From assembly GCA_020002185.1 (NCBI GenBank), contig CM034531.1, positions 42,341,867 to 42,405,866 on the forward strand: a DNA stretch of 64,000 bases. Reading direction: 5' to 3'. Origin of the DNA: Paraescarpia echinospica (Eukaryota > Annelida > Polychaeta > Sabellida > Siboglinidae). A model generated the notes under the pieces. It did no database searches. It was not told the origin of the DNA and worked only from the letters and a program-made list of their open reading frames with translations. This document shows positions 23,661 to 37,096 of this stretch, one piece after another (position 1 is the first letter of the stretch; each line of letters starts with the position of its first letter). The position numbers and the translations under genes were made by a program.

Positions 23661-25417
23661 CATTTGTTAACAACTTAGTGAAATATTTGGTCAGTGTCAA
23701 CATTGTTAGTACAGGGAGGACATGGATTAGTAGTAAAGATGAGGTGCAGACAGCTTGTGCACATTGGTGGCATTCTTAAATGTCCAATGGTCACGTTCTA
23801 ATGAACATGAGTACTGTTGCATTTATTGTCAGATAATTAGACATGACAAGTTGGTGCAGAGTTTCCTCATGCTGTGGTGTTCCCTTCCTATTATCCTGGG
23901 AAGTTGTTGACAACATGACACCATGTCTAGTTTGGAGTCAGTCACTAGCAATAATACCACTTGTATGATAACTGACTAAATATTGCAAAATAATCAAAAT
24001 ATATAAATGACTATAATTTAATATTTTATAATATTTAGGCAAGCAAAGTTATCATGCATGTGATGTTATTGATAATGATCAACACTAAGTTAGTCATTAG
24101 ACATGATGTCATTTTTTTTAAACATCCAAGTGTACTGTATAATTATGATACAACAATTTAAAGTTATATTTTATAAAAGAAAAAGATAAAAATCCTTGTG
24201 AATCAAGAACATTAACACATATAAAGTAATCATGTAGTTGTTGGCACACATACATCTGTGTATGGGGCTGTCCAGTGGGAAACCAACTGTGCACATGCAA
24301 TATTTATCAGAATCAATCAATCTCAATAATGGTGTTTTGACACATTAAAAAAACAAAAAGTCAAGCCTGGTTAGATAAGTGCTCATTATACATTTATTTA
24401 TATGTAGCCATTGCAACACCATCTGTCAGAAATATAGCTAACAATTAGCTGGAATCACAGTGATATAAATATAAACGGAACTTTCGGCCTCAGTTATGTT
24501 TCTGCATTATTTTAATTCTAGACTATGACTTGTTTCGTTATTGTTTTACTGAAGTAAATATGTACAAAGTCAGAGCATGTGTTTACTATCTAGAATTGTC
24601 TCCTTATATTTCTGTGGATTTGCCATTTAAAAAAACTGTGAACTGCATTTTAATTTTGGTATTTGAGGAGGTGCTAAACACTGGAAGTTTATAATATTTG
24701 AATGTTGTCCACATATAGTGAACCATGGCAGCTTAACCTGTTTAAACATGTTGATAACCTGCTAGCAAGCAGTGGTTAGACATGCCTGTCCTTGTATGAA
24801 ATATCCTCTTATCTGCTGTTTTTCATTACATTGCTGTTATACAGTCTACACCCAGATTGATAGGTCACAACCTCTGACCCTCGACACGCATGAACTGGTT
24901 GTTAGTTGAAATGTTGATTGCTTCATTCGATCAGTCACTGATGTCATGGTGTGTGCCTGCCTGTATTCACTTGTGTTCATTTGTTTATCTAGACAGTCTG
25001 TCATGTCCATCTATTTAAAAAATAAATACTATATTTAATGCCAAATGCACTTCAGGTAGTTGAATAGCTGCTGAAAAAAAGTGTCACGTGAGGCAGTATT
25101 ATTAAAAAGTGTGATAATGATTGTTTTTATTGTAAAAAAAGTTATATAATTATTTTCAAACATTTACCACAAACCAAACTGTTATGATGTGTTTTGTTGA
25201 ACAAACTGAAACAAATAATTATCTGTTTAGGATTATGTAATTTGTTTATAGGCCATTTGTGAAAATGTATTGCCTGCTTTTCACAATTTGTTATTGCTGT
25301 TGGGCACAGTTTATGTGGGATTTTATTGGGGTCAAATGTTCACAGGATCATTTGAACAAATCATTAACAACAGTACAGTTAGGTTCCTAACATTTGACCT
25401 TAAAGTGCTGCTCAAGC
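23661..25417. other. Intron 3, gene-free segment
   Basis: AT-rich intron with the duplicated block at 23765-23865. No exon or RNA gene is seen. Confidence 0.5.
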
Positions 25418-25512
25418 AGTGATCACTGCCCAAATTGGTATCATTGCACATACTGTGATCATTGCATAAATTGTGATCATTGCCCAAATTGTGATCATTG
25501 CCCAAAATGTTC
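25418..25512. repeat. 18-bp tandem repeat, about 5 copies
   Basis: The unit is ttgtgatcattgcccaaa with variants such as ttggtatcattgcacata. Since 18 is a multiple of three, the array reads as a CDHCPN-type peptide in one frame and as NDHNLGNDHNL on the other strand. These are artefacts. Confidence 0.85.
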
Positions 25513-26925
25513 CTGCCCAACTCTGCCAGTCAATGATATATGTCCATTCCAAACCAGCTTCTTTCCCAATCAAAGTTGTCACTATATTTCCTGACGATTT
25601 CTGGATGCAAATCCAATGCGTTGATTGGTTTAAACCAGGCAAATCCGAATTCGTGTTTTCAGTGCGAGCTCTTGTCAAAACAAGACTCCAGTGCATTCTA
25701 TGCGACCTAGTCGGAGAAAGAAAGAGCATTGGACACCACTGTAGATTGTACCAACAACTAAAGGCAGAGCTACACCAGTGTTGTGTGGCTTGGCCCGCTG
25801 CCATCCATCAAGTCTCTGTGGTGTTCAACACTTCACAATACTGACTGTGAAAGTTGAGAGACATTAGTCATGTAGCAAGCTTTCAGATCCATGTTCTACC
25901 ACAGTCTGTGGGTGTTCACTGTTATGTTCTGTAAGTGAACTACACTGTCTATGGGTGGCCTTTTGTCCATGTTGGACTTGTCAAGGGGTAGTGCTCACTT
26001 TGCCCCCACCCCTATGCCCGACTTACCTTGTTCACTTAAAACTAACCCAAATGTTTTGGGGAGTATTCAGCTGTGCTGGAGATGGTAAATAAATGTTTTA
26101 CAATTATTAAGTTTGTCAGTGTAAATTGTGAAAATATGACAGTGGATATTGAAACAAATGATACAATGTTTAGCAACAGTTTGTTACTGTAGGGGTCTGT
26201 AAATGAAAGGGTAATTTGAGGATACAAATAATGAAGTGCCAGTGTAGTTTTGTTGTTGGTGATCACTCCACTCAGGTCAACAAGTGCATCAAGTAAACAT
26301 CACTTGCAGATTATTAGTAATTGGGGATAGACCGCAATTGACTTCGCAGTTAGCTCTCATAATGACTTCACAGTGCTATAACACAGATAGATGTATCTCA
26401 TGAATTTCAGAGTGTAGTCAGCACATTCCAAATTCCTTATTTGTTTTAGAAATGGAGAGCTGATTACTTCAGTCATTGGATAATGCATTGAAACAGATAA
26501 TGATTTATTTGGGAATGACATTTTATATTATTTGTTTATTTTTTTGAAAGAAACTTTGTGTTATCATTGTGCAAAGTTATTTGGTTGGAACAAGCATTTT
26601 AAGTTATTTATTTTTCTATCACTTGGTGTTTTTGGTGTGATAGTCTAGATAATATACATTTCATGTAAGCAATTGTATAGTTTTTACGAGTGCCTACACT
26701 AAACTATGCTTCTTCTTCAACATGGAATTCTTATAATTATATAATGAGAGGTTGTGAAACTAGTCTTGTATATTCGTTCTTCCTGATGTATTTCTTCATA
26801 TCCTAGACAACAGTAGGTAAGAATATTGAAATATTGCTGAAGATGACCCTGATTTGAATTCTCTTGCTACCATTCTGAAGCAAGTTTGTTTCTGTTCACA
26901 CCCACATTGCTTCAGTTCATTCAGC
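25513..26925. other. Intron 3, gene-free segment
   Basis: Moderately AT-rich, no supported exon. The 130-residue - strand and 123-residue + strand frames at 25412-25844 overlap one another on the 18-bp repeat and lack family resemblance. Confidence 0.45.
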
Positions 26926-27297
26926 ATTATAATTAAATGAGGTACAGACTGTATGGGCAATGTTTTAGTAAATTATTTTATTATTAATCATACAGATATA
27001 TATTTATTTATTAGTATTATTTTATATAGTTATTGTGCTAGATTGATTATTATTAATATTATTTAATTTTGATGAATAACTGCTATTTATTTACTTCTTT
27101 ATTTAGAAATTCTACATTATTCAATATGTATGTATTTATTTATTTTATTCTTTACCACTAATATTTATTTTAAATTAATATACATATACATATTTATTGC
27201 AATTCTACCATTTTTATGTATTTTAATATGTTGTGAAGCGCCACGAACAATATTGGATGTGGCGCTATACCAAATAAAATATATTATTATATATTAT
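26926..27297. mobile_element. Insertion with LINE/SINE-like 3' tail beside the 52-bp array
   Basis: At 26926-26965 there is one partial 52-bp unit (attataattaaatgaggtac then agactgtatgggcaatg). It is followed by AT-rich sequence ending in gttgtgaagcgccacgaac, then ggatgtggcgctatacc, aaataaaat and a TTATTATA tail, after which the 52-bp array begins. The GCGCC...GGCGCTATA plus short-repeat tail is typical of L2-like LINEs and their SINEs. Confidence 0.55.
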
Positions 27298-30200
27298 TAT
27301 AATTAAATGATGTACAGACTATATGGACAGTGATGGATACATGTATTATGATAATTAAATGACGTACAGACTGTATGGACAGTGATGGATACATGTATTA
27401 TGATAATTAAATGACGTACAGACTGTATGGACAGTGATGGATACATGTATTATGATAATTAAATGACGTACAGACTATATGGACTGTGATGGATACATGT
27501 ATTATGATAATTAAATGACGTTCAGACTGTATGGACAGTGATGGATACATGTATTATGATAATTAAATGACGTACAGACTGTATGGACAGTGATGGATAC
27601 ATGTATTATGATAATTAAATGACGTTCAGACTATATGGACAGTGATGGATACATGTATTATGATAATTAAATGAGGTACAGACTATATGGACAGTGATGG
27701 ATACATGTATTATGATAATTAAATGAGGTACAGACTGTATGGACAGTGATGGATACATGTGTTATGATAATTAAATGACGTACATACTGTATGGACAGTG
27801 ATGGATACATGTATTATGATAATTAAATGACGTTCAGACTATATGGACAGTGATGGATACATGTATTATGATAATTAAATGACGTTCAGACTATATGGAC
27901 AGTGATGGATACATGTATTATGATAATTAAATGACGTACAGACAGTATGGACAGTGATGGATACATGTATTATTATAATTAAATGACGTACAGACTGTAT
28001 GGACAGTGATGGATACATGTATTATGATAATTAAATGAGGTACAGACTGTATGGACAGTGATGGATACATGTATTATGATACTTAAATGAGGTACAGACT
28101 GTATGGACAGTGATGGATACATGTGTTATGATAATTAAATGACGTACATACTGTATGGACAGTGATGGATACATGTATTATGATAATTAAATGACGTTCA
28201 GACTATATGGACAGTGATGGATACATGCATTATGATAATTAAATCGGGTACAGACTATATGGACAATGATGGATACATGTATTATGATAATTAAATGAGG
28301 TACAGACTATATGGACAGTGATGTATACATGTATTATGATAATTAAATGACGTACAGACTGTATGGACAGTGATGGATACATGTATTATGATAATTAAAT
28401 GACGTACAGACTGTATGGACAGTGATGGATACATGTATTATGATAATTAAATGACGTACAGACTGTATGGACAGTGATGGATACATGTATTATGATAATT
28501 AAATGACGTACAGACTATATGGACTGTGATGGATACATGTATTATGATAATTAAATGACGTTCAGACTGTATGGACAGTGATGGATACATGTATTATGAT
28601 AATTAAATGACGTACAGACTGTATGGACAGTGATGGATACATGTATTATGATAATTAAATGACGTTCAGACTATATGGACAGTGATGGATACATGTATTA
28701 TGATAATTAAATGAGGTACAGACTGTATGTACAGTGATGGATACATGTGTTATGATACTTAAATGACGTACAGACTGTATGGACAGTGATGGATACATGT
28801 ATTATGATAATTAAATGACGTTCAGACTATATGGACAGTGATGGATACATGTATTATGATAATTAAATGACGTACAGACTATATGGACAATGATGGATAC
28901 ATGTATTATTATAATTAAATGACGTACAGACTGTATGGACAGTGATGGATACATGTATTATGATAATTAAATGAGGTACAGACTATATGGACAATGATGG
29001 ATACATGTATTATTATAATTAAATGAGGTACAGACTATTTGGACAGTGATGGATACATGTATTATGATAATTAAATGACGTACACACTGTATGGACAGTG
29101 ATGGATACATGTATTATGATAATTAAATGACGTACAGACTATATGGACAGTGATGGATACATGTATTATGATAATTAAATGACGTTCAGACTGTATGGAC
29201 AGTGATGGATACATGTATTATGATAATTAAATGACGTACAGACTATATGGACAGTGATGGATACATGTATTATGATAATTAAATGACGTTCAGACTATAT
29301 GGACAGTGATGGATACATGTATTATGATAATTAAATGAGGTACAGACTGTATGTACAGTGATGGATACATGTGTTATGATAATTAAATGACGTACAGACT
29401 GTATGGACAGTGATGGATACATGTATTATGATAATTAAATGACGTTCAGACTATATGGACAGTGATGGATACATGTATTATGATAATTAAATGACGTACA
29501 GACTATATGGACAATGATGGATACATGTATTATTATAATTAAATGACGTACAGACTGTATGGACAGTGATGGATACATGTATTATGATAATTAAATGACG
29601 TACAGACTGTATGGACAATGATGGATACATGTATTATGATAATTAAATGACGTACAGACTATATGGACTGTGATGGATACATGTATTATGATAATTAAAT
29701 GACGTTCAGACTGTATGGACAGTGATGGATACATGTATTATGATAATTAAATGACGTACAGACTGTATGGACAGTGATGGATACATGTATTATGATAATT
29801 AAATGACGTTCAGACTATATGGACAGTGATGGATACATGTATTATGATAATTAAATGAGGTACAGACTGTATGGACAGTGATGGATACATGTATTATGAT
29901 AATTAAATGACGTTCAGACTATATGGACAGTGATGGATACATGTATTATGATAATTAAATGAGGTACAGACTGTATGGACAGTGATGGATACATGTGTTA
30001 TGATAATTAAATGAGGTACATACTGTATGGACAGTGATGGATACATGTATTATGATAATTAAATGACGTTCAGACTATATGGACAGTGATGGATACATGT
30101 ATTATGATAATTAAATGAGGTACAGACTGTATGGACAGTGATGGATACATGTATTATGATAATTAAATGAGGTACAGACTGTATGGACAGTGATGGATAC

Positions 30201-31198
30201 ATGTATTATGATAATTAAATGAGGTACAGACTGTATGGACAGTGATGGATACATGTATTATGATAATTAAATGAGGTACAGACTGTATGGACAGTGATGG
30301 ATACATGTATTATGATAATTAAATGAGGTACAGACTGTATGGACAGTGATGGATACATGTATTATGATACTTAAATGAGGTACAGACTGTATGGACAGTG
30401 ATGGATACATGTGTTATGATAATTAAATGACATACATACTGTATGGACAGTGATGGATACATGTATTATGATAATTAAATGACGTTCAGACTATATGGAC
30501 AGTGATGGATACATGCATTATGATAATTAAATGAGGTACGGACTATATGGACAATGATGGATACATGTGTTATTATAATTAAATGAGGTACAGACTATAT
30601 GGACAGTGATGGATACATGTATTATGATAATTAAATGACGTACACACTGTATGGACAGTGATGGATAGATGTATTATGATAATTAAATGAGGTACAGACT
30701 ATATGGACAATGATGGATACATGTATTATGATAATTAAATGAGGTACAGACTATATGGACAATGATGGATACATGTATTATTGTAATTAAATGATGTACA
30801 GACTATATAGACAGTGATGGATACATGTATTATTATAATTAAATGATGTACAGACTATATGGACAGTGATGGATACATGTATTATTATAATTAAATGATG
30901 TACAAACTATATGGACAGTGATGGATACATGTATTATTATAAATAAATGATGTACAGACTATATGGACAGTGATGGATAGATATATTATTATAATTAAAT
31001 GACGTATAGACTATATGGACATTGATGGATATATGTATTATGATAATTAAATGATATACAGACTATATGGACAGTGATGGATACATGTATTATTATAATT
31101 AAATGATGTACAGACTATATGGACAGTGATGGATAGATGTATTATTATAATTAAATGACGTACAGACTATATGGACTGTGATGGATACATGTATTATT
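27298..31198. repeat. 52-bp minisatellite, about 75 copies (3.9 kb)
   Basis: The unit is ataattaaatgacgtacag, then actgtatggacagtgatgg, then atacatgtattatg. Variant sites are gacg/gagg/gatg, tac/ttc, ctgtat/ctatat and attatg/gttatg/attatt. The rare variant ggactgtgat sits at 27481, 28521, 29665 and 31173, separated by exactly 20, 22 and 29 units. Copies near the 3' end (after about 30780) are more diverged. The array is transcribed as part of intron 3. Confidence 0.97.
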
Positions 31199-31560
31199 CT
31201 CAACCAATGCAGGAATTGTAGTATGACTGAATGCTTTCCAGATAAGTCAAGGTAGTATAGGAATAAACAGGTCTACCAGGGGGTGGAGTTGTATCAGGAT
31301 GGGTGCGTATGCTACTATTTGCTAGGGAACTAAGGAAGGAAAGTGCAGTTAAAAAGACAATGATGACAACATTTTATTAATTTCCTGTATACTTAGCAGG
31401 GAGAGAATTCCAAAGAGTTGGTGCAGCAGCTAGGAAAGCCCTCATTCAAATGTTCATATAAATCCTGGAGGAACCAGTGTTGTTTTATTCCTCTCTGCTC
31501 AGGTCATGCGAAAACATTGTGCTCATTTTTACTGTCAACATAGCTCCAGTATAAACATCC
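31199..31560 (-). mobile_element. LINE ORF2 C-terminal remnant (CR1/L2-like)
   Basis: On the - strand, 31450-31390 reads MRAFLAAAPTLWNSLPAKYT, the diagnostic RAFSVAAPxLWNSLPxxIR motif at the C-terminus of CR1, L2 and jockey-type ORF2 proteins. Stop codons interrupt the frame directly after it. The sequence downstream to 31200 probably is the LINE 3' end. It directly abuts the 52-bp array. Confidence 0.75.
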
Positions 31561-32339
31561 TTTCATCATATATTATGTTCAGCTCCACTGCGCAGTCATC
31601 ATTAAGTCTCATATTGTAATACAATATGCCTCACATAGCATGTGTAGACACAAGTACGTTAAGCCTACAATTAGTGTATGGATTTGCTAAGCAGAGATAT
31701 TGTGCAAAGTCAGTGCCAGGTATCAAGTGTTTCTCTTATGATGTGGGCACAGTTCCTTGTTATGAGGTTGTTGTGATTTCATAGAATGTATGCTGGATGT
31801 AAGGAGTTTTGTTTGATGTAGATGCTGTGGAGTGGAGATTGAGAGACTGGGAAGAAGTGGGATGGAGATGGGTGGTGACGATAGTGGTGACACTGGTGAT
31901 GGAAGTTGAATGAGACCTCATAAGATCATAACATCGTAACCACAATAATACAGACTAGTCAGTTAATAGAACGTTCCCGAGTGCTGGAAGCAATTAGAAC
32001 TAGAGAAGGGTTAGGAAACATTGATAACCAGTATTGATGCCTGCTTGATGCCCAGCTTGAATTTAAAATTGTACATACACTTGTACATTGGTTTAGCTAT
32101 CGTAGAAATTTAGGCCACTTCCCAAATGTTAGGGATTTTCTCAAAACATGTTCGACATTACCAAAATCAGGTTCATTTAACCTCAAATATACCCCCCTGT
32201 TACTGAATATATTCGACCTTTGAGCAACTTTATATTTACCACCTCAGCCATCATAACGCAAAACAGCTGAGATGAAATAATAAATGGCATCCAGTCGTGC
32301 TGCGGTTACTGCACAAAGACTCCTCAATCACATTACATC
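31561..32339. other. Intron 3, gene-free segment
   Basis: AT-rich with no supported exon. The short - strand frame at 31760-31945 is Ser/Thr-rich low-complexity sequence. Confidence 0.45.
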
Positions 32340-33725
32340 TTACTTACTTAGACTTAGAAGTTCCCATGTCGTCCGATGCATGAGGCAGTCAACACCCTCC
32401 AATTGGATCGGTCAGCAGTCAGCATTTTAACGTCCCTCCAACTCCTGTTCACTCGCTGAAGATCTCGCTGGATGGTCTGGTGCCAGTTCATTGTGGGCTG
32501 GCCTCCTCCTTCTTCCTGGACACTGGAGTTTGCTTCGACCGTTCTCTGACTTCCTCATTAGTAATGAAGTCGCTCCATTTGATGCCCAAGATCTTCCTAA
32601 TGCATCTTGAATCGAAGGCGTCAAGCTTCTTCTTCTGGCTTGATTTTAGATGCCAAGTTTTGCTGCCATAGAGTAAGGTGGACAAGACGTTGGAATTGTA
32701 GAAGCGCAGCTTGGTCTTGAGTGTGAACTTCTTGCTTGTCCAGATCTTGTTTAGCTGGTTGAAGGCTGCAGAGGCTTCACCTATTCCGCAGTTGATCTCA
32801 TGGTCCATTGCACCCTGGTTGTTGATGGAACTTCCCAAATATGTAAAGTCTTCAACAATTTCAACTTTATTCTGAGCAAAAGGACGTCAGAAGGTGTTTG
32901 ATGTTCACCCGACAGCATGTTCTTGGTTTACTTGCTGCTGATTGACAGACCTAGTCCTCCTGCAGCTTCACCAATGGCATCCATTATATCCTGGAGACCT
33001 GGGTACTGTTGGACAATGTTGCAATATCATCAGCGAATTCAAGATCAGACAGTTTGCTTCCTCCATACCAGTCGATGCCCTGGTCTTTCGTCGCTTTCTT
33101 CAGGACCCAGTCAGTAGCCACAGCGAAGAGAATTGGAGAGAGAATGCAGCCTTGACAGATGCCGGTAAGCACCTGAAACCAGTCGCTGAACCATTCTCTG
33201 TCAGTATACAGCAGCGGGAATTGACATAGATGTGCTCAATTGCTCTGACTACCATTTCCTGGATTCCGTATGAGATGAGTACTCTCCACAAGGAGGGTCT
33301 GTGGATGCTGTCGAATGCCTTGCTGAAATCGATGAAACTAACTGCAAATCGCACCTGGAACTCTTGGCACTTCTCAATGATGCGTCGGAGAGTGAAAATC
33401 TGCTCTGTGCAAGAGCACTTTGGTCTGAAGCCCTCTTGCTCCTCACGCAGCTCACTGTCGACTACATCTCTCATTTGGTTCAAGATCATCTGGCAGTAGA
33501 CTTTACCAGGAATAGACAACAAGGTCACTCCCCTCCAACTGTCACAGTCAGCAAGATTCCCTTTCTTGGGGATACAGATAACAGCACTGTCTTTCCAGTT
33601 CTCAAGGACAACACCGGAATTCTACACCTGGTTGCAAATCTGGCACATCCGCTCGTAGCATTTCGGCAATGATGCCGTCCATGCCTGGCGACTTGTTGTT
33701 TTTCAGTTTCATTACATCCCTCACT
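32340..33725 (-). mobile_element. LINE ORF2 fragment with reverse transcriptase, 5'-truncated and broken
   Basis: Read on the - strand, the fragment encodes most of a non-LTR RT in several frames. In order: KLKNNKSPGMDGIIAEMLRA near 33710; LLSIPGKVYCQMILNQMRDV; LREEQEGFRPKCSCTEQIFT; FIDFSKAFDSIHRPSLW (first catalytic Asp); GICQGCILSPILFA; LEFADDIATLS (FADD catalytic pair); then KFTLKTKLRFYNSNVLSTLL and SRCIRKILGIKWSDFITNEE. It ends near 32340 with DRSNWRVL and a TAAGTAAGTAAG tail. Frameshifts lie at about 33170, 32980-32840 and 32500-32600, so it is inactive. No endonuclease or ORF1 is present. It is antisense to the host gene. Confidence 0.92.
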
Positions 33726-33769
33726 GTTTATATATAGCGAGGTACTAATTTATATAAATGAGTGAGCCG

Positions 33770-33880
33770 AGGCAGACTGGTGTGAGCAAAATTACCAAAG
33801 CTTCAAAATAGCAGTTGGAGAATTCGACACCGGGTGCTCTTGGCTGAGTTTTAACCACTACGCTGCCAAAGCCCACAACT
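33770..33880 (-). mobile_element. tRNA-like SINE fragment
   Basis: The stretch with ccaaagcttcaaaatagcag, gagaattcgacaccgggtgc and gagttttaaccactacgctg carries, in reverse orientation, an A-box-like AGTGGTTAAA and a degenerate B box near GGTGTCGAATTC. It resembles 19095-19200 and 57840-57915. Confidence 0.5.
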
Positions 33881-35916
33881 TTGACATTTTGTGATTATCC
33901 CTCATGACCTCTGAAAGTTGGAACAGTAGAACTAAGTATCTGATATTAGATTCTCGCTATGGCCTTTTGAAGCCTATGATTTGACCGATTGTGGGTGTTT
34001 ATGGTTATCTGTCCATCTACTGAAGTGGACATTTAAACAGCATTTTGTCTGAAGTCACAGTTGGTAGCTTGGGCAGCAGATAAGCCCACATGTTGTTGCC
34101 ATGTAGTGGTTAGCTGCAGCCAGCCCTGAGGTGACTGGTGTGTCCAATGTAGATGGGTTTGTAAATTTTGTTCTGGGAATCAACTAATGTAATGATTGCA
34201 TAGGGGTATGTACTGGAGAGTTGGTCTACCTTTGTGTGAGGTGTACTCAGATCTTGGCATACGTAAAAAGAGGAATACTATTCAACCGAGCACCAGGACT
34301 GAAAACAAAATTGAATATGCATTTGCATAGTCAGTCATTGTTGCACATATTACAGTTATGATAAGAAATGTTCACTTGGCAATATATCAGTAAGTTTAGA
34401 TCAATGGTTTGAATGTAAAGGTCAGAATTAAAAAGGTCAAGATTCAAATCCACTTACTGCTTTTTCGAAGCTTAGCAGTGTCGTCCATTCCTTGTTGCGT
34501 CAGTTCACTCAACTGTATTAATGAATATCTGGTTGTATGCAGTGATGAATATGAGTCAAGAAACACTCGTAGTCACTTGCCAAAAATTGCACCATGACTA
34601 AACACCGGGAACTTCTTCGAGAAGTCAAATTGACATTGGAAAGAAGAGGTCTGCCAGGCAGGGAAATGTTAGAGTGATCATCTACACTACAGCCATGCCC
34701 CTATTTACACTACAGCCATGCCCCTATTTACACTACAGCCATGCCCCTATTTACACTACAGCCATGCCCCTATTTATATCGCAATGTGCATCACAACAAC
34801 TGTTCTAAATGTGACCACAGTAACTCGACTTGACTAACCAAGGTCCCTCTTGTCTTGTGAATACTTAAGCCTACCAGCACATCTGGCCTTTACGACCATT
34901 ACATTAACAACGTTGCAAAAACAGCCATCTTTGTGTTTTTATGATGGTTTGTGCCAGAAATGATTTTCAAATTAATAAATGTATCAATGTGAATATTATT
35001 AGACATATTTCTGTACAGTCATGGCATTTCCTGTGCAAATGGACTAGCCATCGGCAAGAGGTATGTTCTATCGATACGGTTTGCCTCATAACCTCGCTCT
35101 TTCTTAAAGATACCACTGTTTTACGACCCAGTAAAAGGTAATGGTTCCAATGTGGCAGATAGACACGGATGACCGACTCCAACTTGGAGGACACGCTTCA
35201 GTGAATCCGAGTCTATCTGCCTCAAGAATGCCATGTTGTGTACTTGATGAATGGAACTGACATTCCACATGGAGAAGGGGCCAATGTCAGATCTATTGAT
35301 ACAGCATATGTTTTAATCTGCTGATAGTGCCAAAGTTCTGTTGGAATTTTGCCTGACTTTTTAGTTGTCCCTGTGTCACGACATGCAAGGACATATAAAA
35401 GACTCAACGCACATAGAGAATATACTACCCTTTAGTTTAGTTGTGACAAATTAATAAATGTTGACCTGCACTAATTGCAAAAACCACCAAAACAATGTTC
35501 TCAATGCGACTCAATAGTTGTTGGCCTGATGTATATCAAAGTCTTTGATCATAGCTAGATGTGTTCTTGGTGATTACAATATCAGTTTGCCTGCAGTATA
35601 GATGCAGAAACTGCACCACCTGTTGTGAGGTCATGTGCATCTAAAATTGTTTGAAGTACTTGTAAATAGTGCAGAGGTAAATCGGTGCAGGAACATACTT
35701 CTTTGGCAGATGCCCACAGCTGTTATGTAATGTGTTTTGAACACTTTTTTTGCTGCAGTCATTTAAATTTAATAATTAAGTAGATATGTGCTGTCAAAAT
35801 AATTGTTAGTCATGAAAAATAGCAATAATATTTGTGTACACATTTGCAAGACACCACTGGTTGTAAGAATGCACGAATGGATTCCGGCATTTCAGTTGAT
35901 GGTAATTGGAGCAATG
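33881..35916. other. Intron 3, gene-free segment with 23-bp repeat
   Basis: No exon is supported. A 23-base unit (cactacagccatgcccctat plus tta) occurs four times, starting at 34685, 34708, 34731 and 34754. The rest is ordinary AT-rich intron. Confidence 0.55.
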
Positions 35917-36515
35917 TTCATGATGTCATGTTTAGCAAACATGTTTGCTGCACTTCAGTTTTCAGAATATTTAGGCACTACAAGTGTTGTTATTATAATA
36001 GTACATGATGTCATGTTTAGCAGACATGTTTGCTGGACTTCAGTTTTCAGAATATTTAGGCACTACAAGTGTTGTTATTATAATAGTACATGATGTCATG
36101 TTTAGCAGACATGTTTGCTGGACTTCAGTTTTCAGAATATTTAGGCACTACAAGTGTTGTTGTTATTATAATAGTTCATGATGTCATGTTTAGCAGACAT
36201 GTTTGCTGCACTTCAATTTTCAGAATATTTAGGCACTACAAGTGTTGTTATTATAATAGTTCATGATGTCATGTTTAGCAGACATGTTTGCTGCACTTCA
36301 GTTTTCAGAATATTTAGGCACAACAAGTGTTGTTATTATAATAGTACATGATGTCATGTTTAGCAGACATGTTTGCTGGACTTCAGTTTTCAGAATATTT
36401 AGGCACTACAAGTGTTGTTATTATTATAATAGTTCATGATGTCATGTTTAGCAGACATGTTTGCTGCACTTCAGTTTTCCGAATATTTAGGCACTACAAG
36501 TGTTATGATTATAAT
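35917..36515. repeat. 85-bp minisatellite, about 7 copies
   Basis: The unit contains catgatgtcatgtttagcag, acatgtttgctggacttcag, ttttcagaatatttaggcac and tacaagtgttgttattataa. Copies differ by tgctgg/tgctgc and by three-base ttg or tta insertions. The open frame at 35803-36093 runs through it by chance. Confidence 0.9.
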
Positions 36516-37096
36516 AGTTAGTTGTTGGGTGGTGTTAGGGACATACTGAGCATTGCTTAGGTGCACTCACAAATTAAGGTATCTCGACAGAAATGGGAGA
36601 AATTAAAACAAGCATCTTATTTCATCTCAAACAATACTTGGCAATATCCCACAAATTTAGGTGCTCAAAAAAGCTTGATGATGAAACGACCTCAAAAGGT
36701 CCACCTAAATTGTCAGATATTTGCAGTGTTCTGGTATCCTGTTGCTCATATGTGAAATGCTTAAAACACTTGCCCGTCATGTCTGCTGAGATGGCTGTAC
36801 TCAGCAACCACAGGAACCAAAGAAAATGGGTGTACACCCCTGTACGCTTATTGAAAAACAAAATTTGACATATTTCCATTTCCCAAATATTTGCTAAGCG
36901 TACTGTACGCATAATAGAATGAATACTGTATATCAATTGGAAGAAATTATGATAACATAAATGCAAATAGTGTAAAGATGGTAAATATGTTCTACAGTAT
37001 AATAAATTGTGTAAATAATTTAAATCATTCATGAAAAGTAAACAATGTAAGACCTTTGTAGTTCTGGTGATGACACATTTGCCTCTCTGCCACCAG
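36516..37096. other. 3' end of COBL-like intron 3
   Basis: AT-rich intron ending at gcctctctgccaccag (AG at 37095-37096). No other feature is seen. The 233-residue - strand frame at 36622-37323 crosses this boundary and is a shadow. Confidence 0.6.

Noticed and set aside
25394..25844. Frames of 66, 123 and 130 residues
   Set aside because: They overlap an 18-bp repeat on both strands and lack any recognised motif.
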